A stretch of 64,000 nucleotides of DNA, from positions 187,831,140 to 187,895,139 of the forward strand of contig NC_089493.1 in NCBI RefSeq assembly GCF_036850765.1, in the 5' to 3' direction. This document shows, piece by piece, positions 58,501 to 64,000 of the stretch. Positions within the stretch are counted from its first letter, which is position 1; each line of letters starts with the position of its first letter. The translations under genes and the position numbers were made by a program. Under the pieces are notes generated by a model. That model had not been told where the DNA came from and did not search any database. It saw nothing but the letters and a program-made list of their open reading frames with translations. Origin of the DNA: Saccopteryx bilineata. Lineage: Eukaryota > Chordata > Mammalia > Chiroptera > Emballonuridae.

Positions 58501-59154
58501 GCAGATATTTTTTTCACATGGAGGTAACATTCTTTACAACTTCATACTTCGAAGTATGATGCTATTTTCAAACGCAGTTGAACAAAGACACTGGTAGTTA
58601 CAAATACACACAGTCTGTTAGATCAAATATGAAAAAGCAACCACTGCTTTTAAAGATATTGTTCTGTCTTTTCCTTATTTTTAGTACACTTAGGTGCCTA
58701 TATTTCTTTTCTTTTAAGGTGGTATCCGCCCGAGCCCTCTGACATTGGTTAATTTTTCAGATCGATTTATAACAAAGCTGAAGTACCCACCAGGACTGTG
58801 GCTCTCGGAGGTCCGCTCGAACCTCAGCGCTGGGAATGAGCCCATCTGCCCGTGGTTACTCAGTGTGCAGGTCTCTAGTTATTTCTTAATCAACTCAGAA
58901 TTCTCCATTCCAGTCCCCATCTGTGATGGTTTTGCTTTTGCCTCCTCAAGATCTAAGAAGTCTGCGATCTTTAATTTATTATTTTTAATTCAAGGCACAC
59001 TGATTTTTACTGGAGTTTAACCCCCTTATTTCCATTTCCTTCTGCCATAGGACCCCAGTCCCCCTAGCGCCCCCTCTGAAGCATCGTTAGCTAACCACTG
59101 GTTTTTCTTGGGAGTGTCCAAGCCAGTCCCTCTCCTTACCCATCTCTTTTGGTT
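55546..59154. other. Long repeat-poor stretch, no gene recognised
   Basis: No recognisable transposon in about 3.6 kb, unlike the rest of the window. Includes a perfect 16-bp palindrome CATACTTCGAAGTATG (58543-58558). No exon could be identified. It may contain conserved non-coding DNA, but comparison would be needed. Confidence 0.5.
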
Positions 59155-59610
59155 TCCTAGGCATATCAGGACAAACTGTTCACAGACTGGTTGGCTTAAA
59201 ACAGCAGAAATGTATTCTTTCACAATTCCGGAGACTAGAAGTCTGATGTCAAAGTGTCAGCAGAGCCATAGTTCCTCCGAAGGCCCTTGGGAAGAATCCT
59301 TTCTGGCCTTTGTTATTCCTCTGGTGGCTTCTACCCGTCCTTGACATCCCGTGGCTTATCGATGCATCATTTCCATTTCTGCCCTTATCTTTCCGTCTCC
59401 TTCTGCCTGCCTCTGTCTCCGCTCTGTCTGTCTTCATGTCCTCTGCTTTCATATGCATCATTCCTTAGATTTAGGGTCTACCTTCCCTCAGTCTGACCTC
59501 ATATTAACTAATAACATCCACCAAGATCCTATTTTCAAATAAGGCCACGTTCTGAGGTTCTGGGTAGACTCGACTTTTGGGAGAATAGTTCAACCCACTC
59601 TACAGTCCAA
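59155..59610. repeat. Ancient mammalian interspersed repeat, class unsure
   Basis: TTGGCTTAAAACAGCAGAAA, TTCTTTCACAATTCCGGAGA, AGAAGTCTGATGTCAAAGTG, TCAAATAAGGCCACGTTCTG and AATAGTTCAACCCACTC are motifs of a widespread old repeat. Confidence 0.6.
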
Positions 59611-61329
59611 ATGTCTCTCCAAATCACCTACTGGGACAACTGGCATACCTAGGAGAACAGCAGGTGCACTGGGCTACCTTGTGTCTCATAAAGGTATCTG
59701 ATGACCCAACAGATGTGGAGATGACAGCGGAGGCATGTCAGATAAATAACATGAACAGAAGACTGAGAGACGCAGAGACAAAGTGACCTTTGCATGTCTT
59801 CTCTGCGGAGCCCCTATATTTCAACTCGGGGCATCAGGTGTATTGAATTGTAAGTTATTGAAAATAATATTTTAGGTTAAAATAAACTTTTTAAACACTT
59901 AAACATTTCAGTTTTTCATTACTAAGGACTTCGATATTTTTAATTACTCAGGATGCTCACTCATTCTCTTCTGCCATGAGGATGATCTCATTGGAAATAT
60001 CTCTATTCATTTCTGTTTGATCACAATCAGATTTATCTCCGCGTGCTTGCCATGTCGTAAAACTTCAATAAAGACTTTTTGGGGGATTAATAAACCACTC
60101 TAAGAAATTGCTTCAATTCATCCAGTTTCAAATCAAGAACCTTCTAGAGCTGTTCGTTTTTTTTTTATGGAGGCCCAGGTCACTTTTCTGACATTTAAGT
60201 CTCTTTGCCAGCTCATCTTCCAGAGTCTCCCCTGAACTCTTCCCTTACCCCACTGCCCACACCCAGCAGGCATGAGGCTCCTGCTTGCCGGAGAGCCTTT
60301 CTACCCAGACCTCGATCGAGCACACTGGAGTGTGGAGTCGGATGTGTCTTAGAGGACTACTGGGGAAGAATGGTTTATCCTTTACTCTTTGTTCTGTAAT
60401 CCAGAAATCCCCATCCCACTGCAATCTCAGACTATAAACGGAGTAAGTTGCACACAGTGGTCTTCTAAATAATTATCTGCCACTGCCGCCTCCTCTTCTT
60501 TCTGCTCTTCTTCCTGCTTTTTTATTCTCCTCTACTTTCTCTTCTCTGTTTTCCCTTCTGCTTTTTCTTAAGGCATAAGTCTGTATGTAGCTCCTCCAGC
60601 CAATGTGTTTGTCCTGTTTAATAGCTTCTTGGGCTATTGGGTTTATATCTCAGCTTGAGTTTTCCTAACTCCTGATGTTAATTCGCTCTCTTTCCTCTTA
60701 TCTAAATACAAGTCACTGAGCAGTAGTTGAGTGCCAATTCACCTAGGAACCTCATTCCTTTATTAGTGATGATACAGCCTAAGTCCATATGAATCAGAGG
60801 CACACAAACGCAGTTGTTCTAACAAAATCGAAGTTTTAATTTCTCTCTCCTGTAGCAGTCTGAAGGTAGGTAGGTGGTTCAGGAATTTGTGGTTCTGGAA
60901 ATCATTCAGGGACATGGACTACTCTCATCTGATGGCCCCACCACCTCCTAGAGCTGTTGTCTTTTCTGCGAGGTCAAACCAGCTTGTCAGCACCATGTCC
61001 ACACTCCAGAATGTTGGGTTACGAAAGAGAGGACGTGGAAGGGAAACAACTTTGTTTTCATGCTCAATCTGGAAGTTGCACATATAGCTTCTCAGTGTCC
61101 ACAGTATAGTCATGTGACCCAGCTTTAACGGAAAGACTGTTTGTAACTGGGAACTGTATTTCTACAAAGAAAAGGGGGATATTGCTTCCAGGGAACGATG
61201 AGTGGTGCTCAGCAATAATTTACATTCTTTAATTGGCACTTACTGCACAATGCATTCAATTGCCATACAATACATATCATATCTCTGTGTATGTATTTTT
61301 ACACTAAATAAAAATTTTAAAAATTAGGG
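59611..61329. other. No gene recognised
   Basis: Nothing recognised; a pyrimidine-rich run lies near 60485-60570. Confidence 0.5.
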
Positions 61330-61400
61330 CAGGCATTGTTTACTTCATAGTACTTCAAATCGATTAACACACAGTAGGCACTCAATAAATAACACTTTCT
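61330..61400 (+). repeat. MIR or L2 3' tail fragment
   Basis: ACACACAGTAGGCACTCAAT followed by AAATAACA is the shared MIR/L2 3' tail. Confidence 0.5.
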
Positions 61401-62172
61401 TCTTCACTGTGTTAGTATAGAGTTAGGGATATCATGCATCCTTGATTGCTTTTTATGGTACTTACCCTAATATGTTTCAAACTTGAGCTTCTTCATTAAT
61501 ATTCAAGAGAGAGAACTGTTATCTTAAAGCAAACTAAACTTTGCTAGCTTCAAAAGAAGAGATAATAAACTATGGAACCCACTAAGGGCGAGTGTCTTTG
61601 AAGTGAGTGTATATAGGCAAGGGGAATTAATCACCAGCGTTAACTGTTTCTTGGAGGCTTAGAGGAAGCACTGTGTTTGCAGAAAGAAGTCATTCACTTA
61701 GGAGAATGCTAGGAAGATTGGTTAAGAGAACCACAGAGGTCAATGGCTTGCGCAGCCAGCTCTGGATACCCAGGTTTAAGAGGGTGTGACCCAAGAAGAC
61801 CCAGAGGCTGGGAAATTGACGGACCACTGCACAGGAAATGAAGAATAGGAATCTGGAGGTCATAAGCCTTCATCAGTGTGAATGATGACAGTTGGGTCAT
61901 ATGGTAAGCAGTGCTTTTTTTCATACTCAATTCATTTTTTCCCTGATACACTTTAGACTTCTCAGAGTCAGCTTTTTGCAACTTTCTCTCGAGTTGTGCT
62001 GGTGCTCCTTGTGCAGTATCCCACTTTCTAGTCATCATAATGGACCCTGTACCTATAGAACAAATATGCAGGCTGACCTAAAGGACCAGGCTACCCTGTG
62101 TGTGTGACAATGATAATAATATTCTGGGGGTCGGGGGTTGGGGACTGGAGGGGAGAACCAGAAAAGCAATGT
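61401..62172. other. No gene recognised
   Basis: The opposing small frames at 61709-62107 show no domains. Confidence 0.5.
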
Positions 62173-62185
62173 CTGTATAATTGAA

Positions 62186-62245
62186 TTTCTTTTTTTAGAT
62201 TTTATTGATTGATTTTTGGAGGTGGGGGGAGAGAGAGAGAGCTAG
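62186..62245 (-). mobile_element. 60-bp severely truncated retroposon (SINE tail)
   Basis: CTGTATAATTGAA is perfectly duplicated at 62173-62185 and 62246-62258. Between them, on the minus strand, are only a CT-rich run, AATCAATCAATAAAATC and an A-rich tail, which is the 3' end of a tRNA-type SINE. Confidence 0.85.
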
Positions 62246-62524
62246 CTGTATAATTGAAATTGCTTTGGGTTGAATTATTAACCAATAATTGGGGATAATG
62301 TTCTAGTAGGACTATTAAGTTTGATCACATGGTAGATGCTAAAACGATGGCTATAGCCACACCCCCTCTTTATGATTTGATGGGATTCTCAGTAAGCAAG
62401 GTAATCTAAGAAAAAGCAATGTCTCTCCCCGCTCCACTGGGGGAGACAGTAGAATCAACTGCTGTTGGGAGTGAGGCATTGATGGGAAGTAGGAAGAAAT
62501 GTCAGCTTTTCACATGTGTCAGAC

Positions 62525-62705
62525 ACGGGTTCTAATCCCTGCTTTCTTGACACTGGCATTTTCCATCTAGGTGAGTTCCAGAAATTTACTTAAGTTCTCC
62601 AATCTCTATAATGTTTCCTCCTAGGCCTCCTTTAACGGATTAAATTAAAGGAGGTATTGCATGTAGAGTACCATTGGCACACAGTAAGAGCCTGTATCTA
62701 GGGCT
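62525..62705 (+). repeat. MIR SINE fragment
   Basis: GGGTTCTAATCCCTGCTTTC, GAAATTTACTTAAGTTCTCC, AATCTCTATAATGTTTCCTC and TTGGCACACAGTAAGAGCCT follow the MIR consensus order. Confidence 0.75.
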
Positions 62706-62867
62706 GTTAATAACACTAAATAATAATGTTCAAGTGTTTAACCAAACTTCCAAATTTCCAGGTGTGGATATTTTTCCAAATACCTTTTTAGCTTAAAGCA
62801 ATGTCAAGGCCACTGTCACCAAAATGTAGGTGCTAGATGAAGCTAAATGAAAGTGGAAAGGCTTCTT

Positions 62868-62960
62868 CTCCCCTCCCTCCCTTTCCCTGCCCTCCTTCTC
62901 TCCTCCCCCTCTCCCTCCCCCTCCACCCCTCCCCCTCCCCTTCCCCCCTCCTCATCCCCA
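62868..62960 (+). repeat. Polypyrimidine tract
   Basis: About 90 bp of almost pure C/T on the plus strand, with mirror-like CCTCCCC runs. It can adopt triplex DNA. The 143-codon frame at 62837-63268 begins in it and has no domain. Confidence 0.85.
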
Positions 62961-63300
62961 AAGGAGAATGCTCACCTCTGACAGTCTCACTCACCATGAG
63001 GCTAAACCAGCAAGCTGATAAAGGGAGTTTCTTCCTGAATCAGAAAGTTGATGCAAACCAACTCTGTGGTGAAACCGTTTTCCAAATCATAGGAAATAAA
63101 GACATTGCCATTTTCACTTCAGAAAACAATACCCCCAACTGGGTGGGAAAGAGAGTAATTGAGAAAGTACATAAAATGAAATCATCACTGTTTAGGTCTC
63201 CTTTGTGCACAGCTGACTGCAGACTTCGTTTTGACTTAATGATGGAAAACGTATGGAATGGGAATTAGAAACTAACATCCCCCTAGACCATATTGTAGAG

Positions 63301-63619
63301 CAGTGGTCCCCAACCTTTTTTGGGCCACGGACTGGTTTAATGTCAGAAAATATTTTCACAGACTGGCCTTTAGGGTGGGATGGATAAATGTATCACGTGA
63401 CCGAGACAAGGGTCAAGAATGAGTCTTAGACGGATGTAACAGAGGGAATCTGGTCATTTTTTAAAAATAAAACATCGTTCAGACTTAAATATAAATAAAA
63501 CGGAAATAATGTAAGTTATTTATTCTTTCTCTGTGGACCGGTACTAAATGGCCCACAGACCGGTACCAAATGGCCCACGGACCGGTACCAGTCCACGGCC
63601 TGGGGGCTGGGGACCACTG
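63301..63619. mobile_element. Non-autonomous hAT transposon, 319 bp
   Basis: A perfect 8-bp duplication TTGTAGAG lies at 63293-63300 and 63620-63627. The terminal inverted repeat CAGTGGTCCCCA is 12 bp, exact at both ends. Near the right end are three copies of a ~22-bp unit containing GGACCGGTAC or its variant (63534-63590). No protein is encoded. Confidence 0.95.
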
Positions 63620-63627
63620 TTGTAGAG

Positions 63628-64000
63628 GGCATGGATTGATTTTAAGCAATATCCTTGGCTGTGCTGATAATCCTTGGAATTATTTTAAAACCAAATCTGT
63701 TTGGAGTGGGGGGAGGGGACAAAAGCTGAGTTCAGACCAGTTTTAATCATCCAGGATTTTAAAAATAACTCCACTTTTGGGGAGGATAATTAAGACTCTG
63801 TTTAAGGACTCTTAAGGAACACTCAGAGTCCATGCACAGAATGGCCATTCATCCTACATGTGTAAGTATTTACCAATGGCCAGTGGTAGTAAAATGGTCA
63901 GTGGTGGTAAAAGTATTTGGGAGAAGAGAGTTGAAAGTTAAACAGAAATTTCAGTTAAAAATATAATAGTAGAAAGCGCATGCCTGTAAGCGTCCATTAT
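63628..64000. other. No gene recognised
   Basis: A short duplicated unit (GGCCAGTGGTAGTAAAA, then TGGTCAGTGGTGGTAAAA) lies near 63876-63911. Confidence 0.5.

Noticed and set aside
62837..63268. 143-codon open frame
   Set aside because: The first third is translated polypyrimidine tract; the rest has no recognisable domain, and there is no exon context.
1..64000. Endogenous retrovirus
   Set aside because: No gag, protease, integrase or envelope-like frames, and no paired LTRs, were seen. The reverse transcriptase fragments are L1.

Overview
This is mammalian nuclear DNA, almost certainly from a bat. The evidence is a set of tRNA-derived SINEs whose heads read like GGCTCAGCGGTAGAGCG or GGTGGCGCAGTGGATAGAGC, which are VES/Rhin-type SINEs; L1 retrotransposons with poly(A) tails and target-site duplications (TSDs); several non-autonomous hAT transposons; and a Helitron. 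Helitrons and young hAT elements are rare in mammals other than bats. The ~380 bp and ~330 bp SINE forms recall those I know from horseshoe bats and relatives (Rhinolophoidea), but this placement is from memory and is moderate at best. I found no host protein-coding exon, structural RNA gene or CRISPR array. The window looks like intergenic or deep intronic DNA, and every long open frame with recognisable protein similarity belongs to a transposable element.

Layout. 1-1041: the 3' part of a Helitron with the two ends of its Rep/helicase gene joined by an internal deletion. 1.2-17.2 kb: old L1, L2 and MIR pieces, a 320-bp hAT element, a two-SINE composite inside one shared 14-bp TSD (10.4-11.0 kb), and two more SINEs (13.6-14.7 kb). 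17.3-19.8 kb: a 5'-inverted (twin-primed) L1. 20.4-27.1 kb: a full-length but mutated L1 on the minus strand, with two SINEs nested in the 3' part of its ORF2. 29.3-30.8 kb: a second, younger twin-primed L1 with an open 3' ORF2 segment. 32.0-33.7 kb: an ancient L1/HAL1-like piece. 34.28-34.43 kb: a perfect 33-bp inverted repeat around a TA/CA microsatellite. 36.9-38.8 kb: an old L1 with a nested SINE, then a separate SINE. 42.4-43.3 kb: an 847-bp hAT deletion derivative that still encodes a transposase C-terminus. 48.8-52.6 kb: two more SINEs. 53.2-54.6 kb: L2 sequence interrupted by a 234-bp near-perfect hairpin MITE. 55.5-59.1 kb: comparatively repeat-poor. 63.3-63.6 kb: an hAT element with a perfect 8-bp TSD.

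The elements do not form a pathway. What the window records is relative timing. L2 and MIR are oldest, older L1 follows, then the hAT and Helitron copies, and SINEs are nested in L1. The L1 copies presumably belong to the families that mobilised the SINEs, as is known for mammalian SINE/L1 pairs. The best candidates for closer study are the Helitron deletion derivative, the hAT copy with a transposase remnant, the SINE composite, and the foldback inverted repeat.
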